Part shown: positions 15,855-25,151 of the stretch, piece after piece
Layout of the letters: each line of letters opens with the position of its first letter
Position numbering within the stretch: the stretch's first letter is position 1
Origin: Rhodospirillaceae bacterium
Lineage (GTDB): Bacteria; Pseudomonadota; Alphaproteobacteria; UBA828
Reading direction: 5' to 3'
Length of the DNA: 40,269 bases
Assembly: GCA_002717225.1 (NCBI GenBank)
Contig: PBDG01000010.1
Location: 19,631 to 59,899 of the forward strand
Position numbers and translations under genes: made by a program
Notes under the pieces: model-generated
What the model saw: the letters and a program-made list of their open reading frames with translations, nothing else
What the model was told of the DNA's origin: nothing
The model's database searches: none

Positions 15855-18212
15855 GTGACCAAAAGCGACGGTGAATTTGCGCACGAAAATATTGCTGCAG
15901 AATGTCGTTTTGGTCAGCCGGTCCGGCGTTTGGAGGACGAACGGCTCCTGACAGGCAGGGGGCGCTATGTTTCTGACATTCACCTGCCCGGCATGGCACA
16001 GGCGCGAATGCTACGCTCACCCTATGCGGCGGGGCGTCTCCGCCGACTGGATGTGAGCAACGCACTAATGGCACCGGGTGTGCTTAGTGTGTTGACTGGT
16101 TCAGACCTGATCAAGGAAGACTTCGGCAACATACGGCCCTTGGCCCGGCTCAAGCGTGCCGACGGTTCAGACAATTTTGTACCACCCTATGGAATGCTGG
16201 CAATAGACGAAGTTCGGCATGTTGGCGAAATCATCGCCGTGGTCGTAGCCGAAAACGTGCTACAAGCCGATGCGGCGCTAGAATTGATCGAATTGGAAAT
16301 CGAGCCAATACCGTCCGTGACGGATATTGTGCAAGCGACCGCGTCAGACGCGCTTGCGGTTTGGCCGGAAGAGCCCACTAATATCTGTTTTGTCGAGCGC
16401 CTTGGCGACGCGGCACGTAGCGATCTGTCTTTCGCTCAAGCAGCGCATATCGTTGAAGAGACCTTTGTCATCTCACGTGTAGCAGCAAGTCCTATGGAAA
16501 CCCGCTCAGCGATAGGCATCCATGAACCCGTGGACAACAGCTACACCCTCTATGCGGGGCTTCAGACTCCCCACATAGTCCGTAACGAGATCGCTAGCCA
16601 ACTTCTCGGAATTGCACCTGATAAATTACGCATCATCTCGCCTGATGTCGGCGGTGGTTTCGGACTCAAAGCCTCTGTACAGCGTGAACTCGGTCTGGTC
16701 CTGTGGGCGGCGCGGTGCATCGGCCAGCCAGTTCGCTGGGTTGCCGACCGCTCAGAATCCTTTCTCGGCGATCACCACGCGCGAGACAACATTTCGCACG
16801 TCGCACTTGCGCTCGACACTGATGCCAAATTCCTGGCCCTCCGACTGCGCGCGAAGACGAATTTAGGCGCCTATATTGATACATTTGGCCTTAGCGTCAC
16901 GGTCGGCAATCTTGGCGGATTGAGTGGCCCATATATGATAGGCGCCTTTGATGTCGAAATGGCCGGTGTGTTTAGTCACACGCAACCGGTCGCACCCTAT
17001 CGTGGTGCCGGCCGCCCGGAGGCAACTTACTGCATTGAGCGCATCGTCGATACCGCCGCCCGAAAAATCGGGATAAATCCCGTGGAACTGCGTCGCCGAA
17101 ACATGATCCCGGCCGACGCCATGCCGTTCGAAACGGGCCTGACATTCCGATACGATTGCGGCGAATTTGAAAAGAACATGGACCTGGCACTTGAACGCGC
17201 CAACTGGCAGGACCGTACTAGCCGAGCCACTCAGGCAGCGGCGCGTGGTCGGTTGCACGGTGTGGGAATTGCGTATGCGGTGGAATGCGCCAGCGGGCCA
17301 CAAGATGCACCAGGAAAAGAATCTGCCGAACTCCGCTTCGATGCATCAGGCCAAGCAACACTGCTGCTCGGCACCCATAATCACGGCCAGGGTCACGAAA
17401 CCGCCTTCCGCCAATTGGCCAATAGTTTTCTCGGTCTCAAGGCGCAGCAAATTAATATTCGCTTCGGCGATACAGCGGATGTTAGAGAAGGTGTCGGCAC
17501 CTTCGGCTCTCGATCCCTCACCACCGGGGGTACAGCTTTTCAACAGGCGGCAGACGAAATTGTCGAGGCAGGTCGTCTAGTGGCCAGCGATATGCTTGAA
17601 GCAGCGCCCGCTGATATCGAATTTTCCAAGGGAAATTTTCTGATTCGTGGCACTGATTATAAAGTTTCCTTGCCCGCAGTAGCAGCAAAAGCGGCCGAAA
17701 GCGACAAAAACGGGCTCCGAGCCTATGCCATGACAGCGCCGAAGAATTGTACCTTTCCCAATGGCTGCCATATCTGCGAGGTGGAGATTGATCAAGAGAC
17801 GGGCGAGTTATGGTTGACAAGCTATATAGTGTCTGACGATGTCGGGCGGGTTATCAATCCCTTATTGCTGGATGGTCAAATTCATGGTGGTGTCGCTCAA
17901 GGCGTCGGTCAGGCGTTATGCGAAGTGGTTAAATTTGATTCGGAGAGCGGCCAATTGATAACCGGCTCTCTAATGGACTATAGCCTTCCCCGTGCGAAAG
18001 ATTTACCGATGATCGATGTCAAAACTCATAATGTGCCAACCAAAAATACACCATTTGGCATCAAGGGCGCCGGCGAGGCTGGCACGGTTGGCAGCCTGGC
18101 AGCGGTGTCAAACGCCGTGATGGACGCCTTGCACAAGGCGGGTGTTTCGCAATTTGACATGCCAGCGACGCCCGCAAAAGTGTGGCGTGCTATACGCCAG
18201 AGCGATTCATAA
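15855..18212 (+). CDS. Xanthine dehydrogenase family, molybdopterin-binding large subunit (form II CoxL-like)
   Basis: A 785-residue molybdenum hydroxylase large subunit. Seen: [20 protein letters not shown] at the N terminus, DVGGGFGLK (Moco binding), [10 protein letters not shown] near residue 385, [24 protein letters not shown], and [13 protein letters not shown] with the catalytic Glu near residue 738. The AYRGAGR-type active-site loop is that of form II enzymes, not the AYRCSFR loop of true CO dehydrogenase. It would hydroxylate an aldehyde or N-heterocycle using water. The FAD and 2Fe-2S subunits normally encoded next to it are absent here. The GTG at 15855 follows AGGA at 8 bases. The LLM monooxygenase begins 9 bases after its stop, so the two are probably co-transcribed. 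Confidence 0.9.
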   Translation: MTKSDGEFAHENIAAECRFGQPVRRLEDERLLTGRGRYVSDIHLPGMAQARMLRSPYAAGRLRRLDVSNALMAPGVLSVLTGSDLIKEDFGNIRPLARLKRADGSDNFVPPYGMLAIDEVRHVGEIIAVVVAENVLQADAALELIELEIEPIPSVTDIVQATASDALAVWPEEPTNICFVERLGDAARSDLSFAQAAHIVEETFVISRVAASPMETRSAIGIHEPVDNSYTLYAGLQTPHIVRNEIASQLLGIAPDKLRIISPDVGGGFGLKASVQRELGLVLWAARCIGQPVRWVADRSESFLGDHHARDNISHVALALDTDAKFLALRLRAKTNLGAYIDTFGLSVTVGNLGGLSGPYMIGAFDVEMAGVFSHTQPVAPYRGAGRPEATYCIERIVDTAARKIGINPVELRRRNMIPADAMPFETGLTFRYDCGEFEKNMDLALERANWQDRTSRATQAAARGRLHGVGIAYAVECASGPQDAPGKESAELRFDASGQATLLLGTHNHGQGHETAFRQLANSFLGLKAQQINIRFGDTADVREGVGTFGSRSLTTGGTAFQQAADEIVEAGRLVASDMLEAAPADIEFSKGNFLIRGTDYKVSLPAVAAKAAESDKNGLRAYAMTAPKNCTFPNGCHICEVEIDQETGELWLTSYIVSDDVGRVINPLLLDGQIHGGVAQGVGQALCEVVKFDSESGQLITGSLMDYSLPRAKDLPMIDVKTHNVPTKNTPFGIKGAGEAGTVGSLAAVSNAVMDALHKAGVSQFDMPATPAKVWRAIRQSDS

Positions 18213-18221
18213 GGCCCGATC

Positions 18222-19331
18222 ATGACTACTGAAATCTCGCGCAGCGGCCCGATGTTCAACCAGAACCGCTTCAAACTAGGAATTTTTGGCCTCAATTGCT
18301 CTTATGGTTGCACCATCAGTCATGCAGCGACAACCTTCGAGCCAACCTTTGAGCATAATGTAAAGATCGCCAAGTTGGCAGACAACCTCGGCTGGGAGTT
18401 CCTGCTGCCAGTAGGCCGTTGGCGCCATTTTGGCGGCACGACACAATTCAACGGCACGAATCTCGAAGTTTATACCTGGGCGGCTGCAATCTCTTGTCAT
18501 ACCGAGAAAATCGCAGTGTTCGCAACCTCGCATGTACCGACAGTGCACCCCATCTTTGCCGCTAAGCAATCTGCCACCATCGATAATATTTCCAATGGCA
18601 GATTCGGCATCAACGTCATTTGCGGTTGGTTCAAACCGGAGATGGAGATGTTCGGGGTTAAGCAACTCGAGCATGACGAGCGCTACGTGATGGCAGACGA
18701 GTGGATGACTTGTATGAAACGTATGTGGACGGAGCAGGACTTCGACCATGCAGGAAAATACTACAACATCGATCAGGGCTTCCTCTTGCCCAAACCGGTG
18801 CAAAAACCCCATCCAGTGGTGATAAATGCAGGCTCCTCGCCCGCCGGCATAGAATTTTCTGCGCGCCATGCGGATTACAACGTTCTTTCAATTACTTCGC
18901 TCGAATCAGCAGCGAGCAAAGTCGATAACATTCGCCTACAAGCAGCCGAATATGACCGGCGATGCGGCACGTTAAGCTACGCCCTCGTGTGCTGCGCCGA
19001 TACGGAAAAAGAGGCGAAAGCGCTTTACCAGCGGATTATCGACGAGGGCGATTGGGGAGCGACCAATACGATTATCGAGTTAATGCTCGGTCAGAACTTT
19101 TCATACGGCTCTAACAGCGACGAAATTCGCGCCATGGGTGAGCGCTTCATTGCAGGTTGGGGCGGACTTCCTCTTGTGGGAACTCCAGAGCAAATCGTTG
19201 AGCAGATGCTCAAATTGTCGGATATGGGAGTAGAGGGCCTCGCTATTTCTTGGCTCGATTATCATGAGGAACTGAAGTATTTCGGCGAGAAAGTGATGCC
19301 ACTAATGCGGGAAGCGGGCTTGCGCCAATAG
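18222..19331 (+). CDS. LLM-class flavin-dependent monooxygenase (RutA/SfnG-like)
   Basis: A 369-residue luciferase-like monooxygenase with a TIM-barrel fold using FMNH2 supplied by a separate reductase. Seen: [75 protein letters not shown], and [20 protein letters not shown]. The GRFGxNxxxGW segment and AGSSPAG are shared with pyrimidine monooxygenase RutA and the dimethylsulfone monooxygenase group. The substrate could be an organosulfur, pyrimidine-like or related small molecule. It lies 9 bases after the molybdenum hydroxylase subunit, an unusual pairing that suggests one oxidative pathway. No flavin reductase is nearby. Confidence 0.87.
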   Translation: MTTEISRSGPMFNQNRFKLGIFGLNCSYGCTISHAATTFEPTFEHNVKIAKLADNLGWEFLLPVGRWRHFGGTTQFNGTNLEVYTWAAAISCHTEKIAVFATSHVPTVHPIFAAKQSATIDNISNGRFGINVICGWFKPEMEMFGVKQLEHDERYVMADEWMTCMKRMWTEQDFDHAGKYYNIDQGFLLPKPVQKPHPVVINAGSSPAGIEFSARHADYNVLSITSLESAASKVDNIRLQAAEYDRRCGTLSYALVCCADTEKEAKALYQRIIDEGDWGATNTIIELMLGQNFSYGSNSDEIRAMGERFIAGWGGLPLVGTPEQIVEQMLKLSDMGVEGLAISWLDYHEELKYFGEKVMPLMREAGLRQ

Positions 19332-19461
19332 AAACCGATCATTCTCTTAAGGGGCTGAGCAGCAAAACTTTTCTTGCAATCAGCCCAGCTCAGAGCAAAG
19401 TATTGACCCTGAATTAGCGCAGGAGTCGGCTATTTCAGCCTTCAATAAGCTTCGCGGGCGG

Positions 19462-20613
19462 GTGCACAATATTCTCGAAGTTTCCGAGAATGGTGATGTC
19501 TACTCCCGCATTATCGACTACAGCCTCATTGGGCTGATCACACTCAATGTTCTGGCCATCATCGTCGAATCGATCGACGCAGTGGCAGCAAATTACCAGC
19601 CCATGTTCGACATCTTCGAACTGGTGTCTGTAATGGTCTTCACTGCTGAGTACCTGCTCCGAGTTTGGGTGTGCATTGATAATGCAGACTCAAAATTCCG
19701 CGGTTCTTTCTGGGGCCGGCTGCGCTACATTGTGACTCCGATGGCGCTCATCGACCTGGTCGTCATTCTGCCGTTCTATCTGAGCTTCGCGATCGGCATC
19801 GACCTCCGGGTGCTGCGGATTCTACGCCTGCTGCGGATACTGAAACTTACCCGCTATTCCGGCGCCTGGGCGCTTTTCGCCGCCGTGCTTTACGGCCAAA
19901 GGCGTACGCTCTATATGGCAGGCTTTTTAATGTTGATCATGCTCGTGCTGTCGGCGAGCTTGATGTACCTAATTGAACACGACGCTCAGCCACAGGCCTT
20001 TGCAGATATACCCTCTGCTATGTGGTGGTCTCTCGTCACGCTTACCACCGTGGGGTATGGCGATGTCACGCCAGTCACAGTAGGAGGTAAGATTCTAGGC
20101 GGCTTTGTCACCATATTAGGTCTCGGCATGTATGCCCTACCTGCCGCAATTCTCGCTTCCGGTTTCATGCAGGAATTGAGCAAGCGGCAATTCGTGGTGA
20201 CCTGGAGAATGGTCGCCAAAGTACCACTTTTCGCCAGCCTCGACGCGGAGAAAATTGCCGGGATTGCAGCCCTTCTAAAACCGTGGTCGGTGCCGGCGCG
20301 CTATACGATAATCCGTCGTGGGGAAGCGGCGGACTGCATGTATTTTATTGTCTCAGGCGATGTGGAAGTTGACTTGTCACCAAACACCTTTCACCTGACC
20401 ACCGGCGAATATTTTGGCGAGACGGGTATCATTAGCCGCACGGAGCGAGTGGCTAATGTCATCTCGATCACCGAATGCAAATTGCTTATTCTCGAAGCCC
20501 GCGAACTCAATCGGCTACTAGAAGACAACCCAGCGCTTGCTACCGAACTGAAGGAACTGACTGATCGCCGTCTAGCCTCAGCCGAAATCACTCCGCCCCA
20601 CGGTCAAAACTGA
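19462..20613 (+). CDS. Voltage-sensor K+ channel with C-terminal cyclic-nucleotide-binding domain
   Basis: A 383-residue inner membrane channel subunit. Transmembrane segments S1-S4 come first, S4 being RVLRILRLLRILKLTR (residues 116-131), then S5, the pore helix and filter TLTTVGYGDVTP (near residues 194-205) and S6. A cNMP-binding domain follows (residues 250-370), with GEYFGETGIISRTERVANV as the phosphate-binding cassette. This is the layout of the Mesorhizobium MlotiK1 channel, opened by cAMP. The GTG at 19462 is the first usual start codon, but the frame is open upstream to 19351 and the codons before it (KLRGRV) look like family sequence, so the true N terminus may lie upstream, perhaps from a rare ATT at 19432 after AGGAG. 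Confidence 0.88.
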   Translation: MHNILEVSENGDVYSRIIDYSLIGLITLNVLAIIVESIDAVAANYQPMFDIFELVSVMVFTAEYLLRVWVCIDNADSKFRGSFWGRLRYIVTPMALIDLVVILPFYLSFAIGIDLRVLRILRLLRILKLTRYSGAWALFAAVLYGQRRTLYMAGFLMLIMLVLSASLMYLIEHDAQPQAFADIPSAMWWSLVTLTTVGYGDVTPVTVGGKILGGFVTILGLGMYALPAAILASGFMQELSKRQFVVTWRMVAKVPLFASLDAEKIAGIAALLKPWSVPARYTIIRRGEAADCMYFIVSGDVEVDLSPNTFHLTTGEYFGETGIISRTERVANVISITECKLLILEARELNRLLEDNPALATELKELTDRRLASAEITPPHGQN

Positions 20614-20699
20614 TTAGCTTCCATCGTATTATTAAATTTGGCGTCAATAGCACACCATCGGTCCAGGTCTGGTGCCGATTCCACAGCTGTCTTAACTCC

Positions 20700-21511
20700 C
20701 TATTCTGTGGCATAGGCGCCGATCAAGTTGGCGGATATGGGTTCAAAGTATATGTTCCGACATAGTTCGGGCCGTCCGCAACAGACTTCCTTCGGCAGCC
20801 ATTTCGTCAAGCGGAATCGTCGCCGCCGCATGAATAGGATCGATGTTGAAACTATAAGCCGCAACAAGACGAGGCACGCCGGCACTTTCCGCACCGAGCA
20901 CGGCAGCAAGACTACCGACCTTATGAATTACAGCAAAATCGGAAATAATACTGTCGGCGCCTAAGAGCAAATGATCGACCCGCTGAGCGAAAAGAGCCAG
21001 TGCTGCATCCGTGATAAATTCGACCTTTCGTCCACCACTCTCAAGCACCTCCGCTAGACGCCGACCTTCGTAACGCGGCCTGCCTTCGCCATTCACCACC
21101 CGCTTCACACCCGCAGCGTCCGAGAGAATTTGTTCGACCGTCGACGAATAACTTCTCGTGAGAACCGTGTTTGCTCCGCCAAGCGCATCAATGGCAGCTT
21201 TTCGCAGCACTGATCGGGCCGCCTGCCGACGAACCGTCCGTTCGGCACTCACTATCGATACGTCACCGTGCTGGATACTGAGGGTCTGCTGCCAGAAAAG
21301 TGCTTAATTGCCAACCGCTGCCATGGCAAGGACGAATCGTCAGGAGTCGTGCCGCAAGCGTCCGCGCTTCTTCAATAATTTCGTTTGGCTTTCGGCAGGG
21401 TTCAGCCTGGGCCGCACCCATCAGTAAATCTAGGCCATCACCGGCAAGCTGACTCGCTCCCCGGGCACGATCCTGCTGGATCGACCTTAAGCGGCTTTCG
21501 ATATCCGACAT
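20700..21511 (-). pseudogene. Frameshifted eIF2B/MtnA-family protein
   Basis: Three open pieces in different frames together make one protein of the eIF2B-alpha/5-methylthioribose-1-phosphate isomerase superfamily of about 270 residues. Piece 1 (from ATG 21511) is MSDIESRLRSIQQDRARGAS and on to LLTIRP. Piece 2 (within 20743-21265) has RSYSSTVEQIL, FITDAALALF, HLLLGADSIISDFAVIHKVGS and YSFNIDP. The end, in a third frame, is RNIYFEPISANLIGAYATE just before 20700, the expected family C terminus. Near 21310-21330 even the first piece hops frames (RPC then MAAVGN, then LSTFLAAD). At least two and probably four shifts make this a decayed gene, unless the assembly carries indel errors. Confidence 0.75.
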
Positions 21512-21648
21512 GGTAAGCTCAAACAAGCGTTTGCATTTTCTGTCATCTTAACCATATTGCGTGAATGTTACGCTCATGAATGTCTGGCTCGGTAAAGGGC
21601 GTTTTGCTATACAAGCCGATATCGACGCTGCGTGGCGACAGAAACAAT

Positions 21649-21723
21649 TCCTCGGTAGCTCAGTGGTAGAGCAAGCGGCTGTTAACCGCTAGGTCGTTGG
21701 TTCGAATCCGACCCGGGGAGCCA
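21649..21723 (+). tRNA. tRNA-Asn (GTT)
   Basis: A 75-base tRNA with encoded CCA. The acceptor stem TCCTCGG pairs with CCGGGGA (one T-G pair), discriminator G. The anticodon loop CTGTTAA carries GTT in the stem GCGG/CCGC. The T loop is GTTCGAATCC. No duplicate of its 3' end was seen in the window. An intrinsic terminator follows after 8 bases. Confidence 0.96.
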
Positions 21724-21731
21724 AATTTAGC

Positions 21732-21764
21732 AGGGGTTGCGCCAAATGGGCGCAGCCCCTTGTT
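21732..21764 (+). terminator. Intrinsic terminator after tRNA-Asn
   Basis: AGGGG(T)TGCGCC pairs with GGCGCA-CCCCT around a short AAATG-type loop, followed by TTGTTTCT. The stem has about 11 pairs with one irregularity. It would end the tRNA-Asn transcript. Confidence 0.7.
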
Positions 21765-22077
21765 TCTCGTGTGCCTCAAAATGGGTAATTAGAAGAAGCA
21801 TTACGCGGCCTGTACACGCTTAGGAGCTTGATGGTTGCTTTTGGGAAGGTTGAGGCCATGCTGAAACTAGTGAACCTGTTATAGCGAACTCAACTAACTC
21901 CACTTCTAGGTTATAATAATACTGGTGAATTTGAGTGAGACTATGTTTTCGACCTTGTCACAACTACTTACGATTTGCTTGGAAGTTTTCTGTCAGACTA
22001 AACATTTTCCACTCGATCTTGTGCACTCACCGCCTCATTGTTAGAACCGCTGGCAGTTTTTCCACTGGGAGCCCATC
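21765..22077. other. Intergenic region before the thioesterase gene
   Basis: About 310 bases with no gene. A perfect TATAAT occurs at 21912-21917 but has no matching -35 box at usual spacing, so a promoter for the thioesterase operon is possible but unsupported. Confidence 0.45.
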
Positions 22078-22566
22078 ATGATCGATGATCCGTTTGCGCC
22101 GTTCATAGATTTGCAGGAGCAGCCAGGTATAGCCGATGAGTTCAAAGTGGAGAAAAAATGGCGTTACGCACTTGCTCGACGGGCAAAATTTCACGAGCTT
22201 GATGCCCTCAGCCATCTCAATCACACTACCTTCCTGCGCTATTTTGAGGATGCTCGTATCGGCTATTTGATGTTACACGGCCTGCCAGCTCCAGCCCCGG
22301 ATTCGACAGGCTCCGTGTTAGTGCGGCTCGAAGCCCATTACTACCAGCCGGTATTTTATAACGAGCGCCTGTTAATTACCGTCAGGACAGAAAAGATCGG
22401 TAATACCAGTATCCACCTGGAATATGGCGCATGGAGTGCCGAAAAGGGCCTGGCCAGCCATTCTACCTCACTCCTCGTCATGGTCGTCACAACGACTGGT
22501 AATAAGGAGCGCGTCTCTGACGAAATGCGGGCCTCCATCGCCGCCTTTGAGGGATGCAACTATTAA
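22078..22566 (+). CDS. Acyl-CoA thioesterase family (4HBT hotdog) protein
   Basis: A 162-residue single hotdog-fold protein. Seen: RRAKFHELDALSHLNHTTFL then RYFEDARIGYL, the 4-hydroxybenzoyl-CoA-thioesterase/YbgC pattern (D-x-x-x-H-x-N-x-x-x-F-x-x-Y-F-E-x-A-R) with the Asp likely catalytic; then LVRLEAHYYQPVFYNERLLI. It would hydrolyse a CoA thioester in the cytoplasm; the chain is unknown. The ATG at 22078 has GGGA about 8 bases upstream. It heads a rightward group with an aminotransferase 56 bases on. Confidence 0.82.
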   Translation: MIDDPFAPFIDLQEQPGIADEFKVEKKWRYALARRAKFHELDALSHLNHTTFLRYFEDARIGYLMLHGLPAPAPDSTGSVLVRLEAHYYQPVFYNERLLITVRTEKIGNTSIHLEYGAWSAEKGLASHSTSLLVMVVTTTGNKERVSDEMRASIAAFEGCNY

Positions 22567-22622
22567 TGTTTTAATCATTGTCAGAAAACCCGACAGCGCA
22601 TCATCACACGGGAGATACAGCC

Positions 22623-23534
22623 ATGGCCGAAAGCATCGCCTTCGTCGACAACGAGTTCGTTCCTATCACGGAAGCAAAAATCTCCATCATGGAGCCAACC
22701 TTTACCAAGAGCGACGTAGTCTATGACACGATCTCTTCCTATAGGGGCTATATTTTCCGGCTTGATGATCACCTGGAGCGCTTTGAATCATCCTTCCGCG
22801 CCATGCAACTCAACCCACCGTACTCATTAGATGAAATTCGTCATATTGTCGCGGAAATGGTTATACGTTCCGATTTTGATAATACCTGTATCACCCTGAT
22901 GGCGACGCGAGGTCCCTTTATCGATCTCGCAAACCGGGATATTCGCAAATGCAAGAACGGTCTAATGGCAGTTTGCGTGCCCTATTACTGGGTCCTAGGT
23001 GAGGACAAGCAGACCACCGGCGTGAATATGGTGATCACTGACAACCAGCGCGTACCGCTTGAAGCCATTGACGCAAAGGTTAAGAACTTCAATTGGATGG
23101 ACCTGACCCGGGCGCTTTTGGAAGCCTATGACAAAGGCGGAGATTCAGCGATGCTGTGTACACCGGATGGTTATCTCTCAGAAGGGCCAGGTTTTAATGT
23201 CTGGCTTGCCAAGAATGGCAAGCTCTATACTCCTCTTGGCAATTTACTCGAAGGTGTGACACGCCGCTCGGTGTTTGAGCTCGCTAAGGAGATAGGCGCT
23301 GATCCGGTCGAAAAACCACTGACACCGGAAGACCTACGAACCGCCGATGAAGCCTTCACCAGTACCACGGCCGGAGGTATCACGCCGGTGACCCAGGTCG
23401 ACGGAAAGACTCTCGGAAACGGCGCGCCAGGAATTCTAACAACTCGGTTGATGGAGGAATATTGGAGCCGGCGCGAAGAGGGGTGGCATGGCACCCGTGC
23501 GGAAGAGATCTTGCAAGACCGAGATGTGGCTTAA
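22623..23534 (+). CDS. Class IV aminotransferase, (R)-amine transaminase-like
   Basis: A 303-residue PLP enzyme of fold type IV, related to branched-chain and D-amino-acid aminotransferases. Seen: IAFVDNEFVPITEAKISIM, SDVVYDTISSYRGYIFRLDDH, the probable PLP lysine Lys154 in KVKNFNWMDLTRALLEA, and FTSTTAGGITPVTQVDG, which holds the phosphate. The VYDTxxxxRGxxFRLDDH and KNFxWxDLTR motifs resemble the (R)-selective amine transaminase group (ATA-117 type) more than IlvE or D-alanine aminotransferase. The ATG at 23, i.e. 22623, has GGGAGA 8 bases upstream; an earlier TTG is rejected. It is followed by a CMD-family gene after 15 bases. The natural amino donor is unknown. Confidence 0.85.
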   Translation: MAESIAFVDNEFVPITEAKISIMEPTFTKSDVVYDTISSYRGYIFRLDDHLERFESSFRAMQLNPPYSLDEIRHIVAEMVIRSDFDNTCITLMATRGPFIDLANRDIRKCKNGLMAVCVPYYWVLGEDKQTTGVNMVITDNQRVPLEAIDAKVKNFNWMDLTRALLEAYDKGGDSAMLCTPDGYLSEGPGFNVWLAKNGKLYTPLGNLLEGVTRRSVFELAKEIGADPVEKPLTPEDLRTADEAFTSTTAGGITPVTQVDGKTLGNGAPGILTTRLMEEYWSRREEGWHGTRAEEILQDRDVA

Positions 23535-23549
23535 ACTTAGCTCGCGCAT

Positions 23550-23966
23550 ATGACGGAGACGCAAAATATGCCAAACGAAATGTTCGACAAAGGCCTCAAA
23601 ATTCGTACCGAAGTGCTCGGCGAAGAGTATGTGAACCGTGCCATCAACAATGCAACTGACTTCAATCAGGATTTTCAAGAATTCATGACGGAATATTGCT
23701 GGGGTGCCGTTTGGGGTCGCCCTGGCCTCAGTCGAAAGCAACGCAGTCTCAATAATCTCTGCATGCTCGCTGCACTTAACCGCCCACAGGAATTTGAAAT
23801 GCATTTCCGTGGTGCACTCAAGAATGGCTGTTCAGTAGAAGAGATCAAGGAAACGCTTATGCAGATTGGCATCTATTGCGGCGTTCCCGCGGCGGTCGAG
23901 GCTTTCCGCATTGGCCGACGGGTCATGGACGAGCTTGAAGCGGCGAAATCCGGTAACGATGACTGA
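23550..23966 (+). CDS. Carboxymuconolactone decarboxylase family protein
   Basis: A 138-residue protein of the CMD/AhpD-like all-helical fold: FDKGLKIRTEVLGEEYVNR, then TEYCWGAVWGRPGLSRKQRS, LNNLCMLAALNRPQEFEMH and EEIKETLMQIGIYCGVPAA. This is the PcaC pattern (4-carboxymuconolactone decarboxylase) rather than the AhpD C-x-x-C peroxidase type. Since no other beta-ketoadipate genes are present, it probably acts in another pathway. The ATG at 23550 is used; a second ATG at 23568 has a better GGAG spacing and may be the real start. Its end overlaps the next start by eight bases, so translation is coupled. Confidence 0.83.
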   Translation: MTETQNMPNEMFDKGLKIRTEVLGEEYVNRAINNATDFNQDFQEFMTEYCWGAVWGRPGLSRKQRSLNNLCMLAALNRPQEFEMHFRGALKNGCSVEEIKETLMQIGIYCGVPAAVEAFRIGRRVMDELEAAKSGNDD

Positions 23967-24831
23967 GCCACTTCTTGGCTTTATCGGCCTGGGTAATATG
24001 GGTGGCCCAATGGCCGCCAATCTTGCGTTGAGCGGCAGGCCCTTGATCTGCTATGACGCCTCCGGCACTGCGGACCGGGCGCCCGAGGGCGCGCGCCATG
24101 CAGCTAACAGTGCCGAGATTGCGCAATTCGCCACCATCGTGTTTCTGTGCCTGCCTGACGGACCCATCGCTAACCAGGTCGCCGCCGAGTTGATTGCAGC
24201 GCCCGGGCGCATCGTTGAAGTGGTGGTCGACAGCACTACATCCAGCGTTAACGAAGCCCGGGCAACTCATAATCTGCTCGCTACAGCCGGGATCACATAC
24301 GTCGACGCGCCGGTCAGCGGAGGCGCCTCGGGTGCACGTGCTGGCACGCTGGCAATGATGGTGGCGGCGCCAGACGATGTGTTCGCACGTCTGCTGCCTC
24401 TCCTGAATCCCATGGCCAAAAACGCCCGCCATGTCGGCCGCGAACCCGGTCAGGGTATGGCAATGAAGCTTCTTAATAATTTTCTTTCTGGCATGGCTAT
24501 GGCGGCAACCAGCGAAGCCATGGCGTTTGGCGCAAGCCAAGGCCTCGACATGTCCACAATCATCGATACGATCGCGGTTTCAAGCGGCAAGAACACGGCA
24601 ATCACCGACAAGTTTCCCAATCGAATCCTGCCGGAAAGATACGATTCTGGCTTCGCCACACAGCTCATGACAAAGGACCTCACACTCTATGTCGATTCCT
24701 GCAAGAATTTGGGTGCTCCGCATCAGTTGAGTGAAACATTGCTACAAAACGTTTGGCGCAGGATGTGCAATGAAATGCCTGAATCGGATTTCACCGAAAT
24801 CTATCCTTTCACCATAAAATTTAACGGATAG
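23959..24831 (+). CDS. NAD(P)-dependent 3-hydroxyisobutyrate dehydrogenase-family enzyme
   Basis: A 290-residue beta-hydroxyacid dehydrogenase. Seen: the Rossmann motif GFIGLGNMGGPMAANL at the N terminus, STTSSVNEARA, the substrate-binding DAPVSGGASGARAGTLAMM, and the catalytic Lys170 in GMAMKLLNNFLSG. Family members oxidise 3-hydroxyisobutyrate, tartronate semialdehyde, 2-(hydroxymethyl)glutarate and others, and motifs do not separate these. The ATG at 23959 overlaps the CMD gene stop. A longer open frame upstream lies inside that gene and is rejected. It is part of the thioesterase-aminotransferase-CMD operon. Confidence 0.88.
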   Translation: MTEPLLGFIGLGNMGGPMAANLALSGRPLICYDASGTADRAPEGARHAANSAEIAQFATIVFLCLPDGPIANQVAAELIAAPGRIVEVVVDSTTSSVNEARATHNLLATAGITYVDAPVSGGASGARAGTLAMMVAAPDDVFARLLPLLNPMAKNARHVGREPGQGMAMKLLNNFLSGMAMAATSEAMAFGASQGLDMSTIIDTIAVSSGKNTAITDKFPNRILPERYDSGFATQLMTKDLTLYVDSCKNLGAPHQLSETLLQNVWRRMCNEMPESDFTEIYPFTIKFNG

Positions 24832-24842
24832 AGCGGCGCACA

Positions 24843-25133
24843 ATGGCGGACGATACTTCCTCCTCACGGCATTATTATGTGACTGAAGCACTGTTCGGTG
24901 AACAGCCGATCTGGCGTGTCGTCCGAGGTGAGATTAACACACGCGGTGTTGAGGTACGCGCCTTTATATGTGGCTGCGCCACACGGCGCGGCGCAATCTC
25001 CATGGCCCGAGCCTTGAGCGGCTACCGGGAGTGTGACGAGACGCTAATCGGAGTGCGTGAACGCGCCGGAGCCGGTCGCGCAGTGCCAGCCTTAACGCAT
25101 AACCCTGTGCGAACCATTATGCCAAATTGTTGA
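24843..25133 (+). CDS. Small protein of unknown function
   Basis: A 96-residue, arginine-rich protein: SRHYYVTEALFGEQPIWRVV then EINTRGVEVRAFICGCATR, and RALSGYRECDETLIGVRE. It has a C-G-C pair and two further cysteines. It starts 11 bases after the dehydrogenase stop on the same strand and converges on the isochorismatase gene. I do not recognise the family. The coherent start spacing and amino-acid composition support a real gene; three-stranded beta with one helix is my guess. Confidence 0.55.
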   Translation: MADDTSSSRHYYVTEALFGEQPIWRVVRGEINTRGVEVRAFICGCATRRGAISMARALSGYRECDETLIGVRERAGAGRAVPALTHNPVRTIMPNC

Positions 25134-25151
25134 TGACGAAGGCCCTCCGCC

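Noticed and set aside
21912-21917. Perfect TATAAT before the thioesterase gene as a promoter
   Set aside because: No -35 box at 16-18 bases; kept only as a remark.
23923-24540. 205-codon leftward frame opposite the HIBADH-family gene
   Set aside because: Antisense to a gene with Rossmann and catalytic motifs; no family features of its own.
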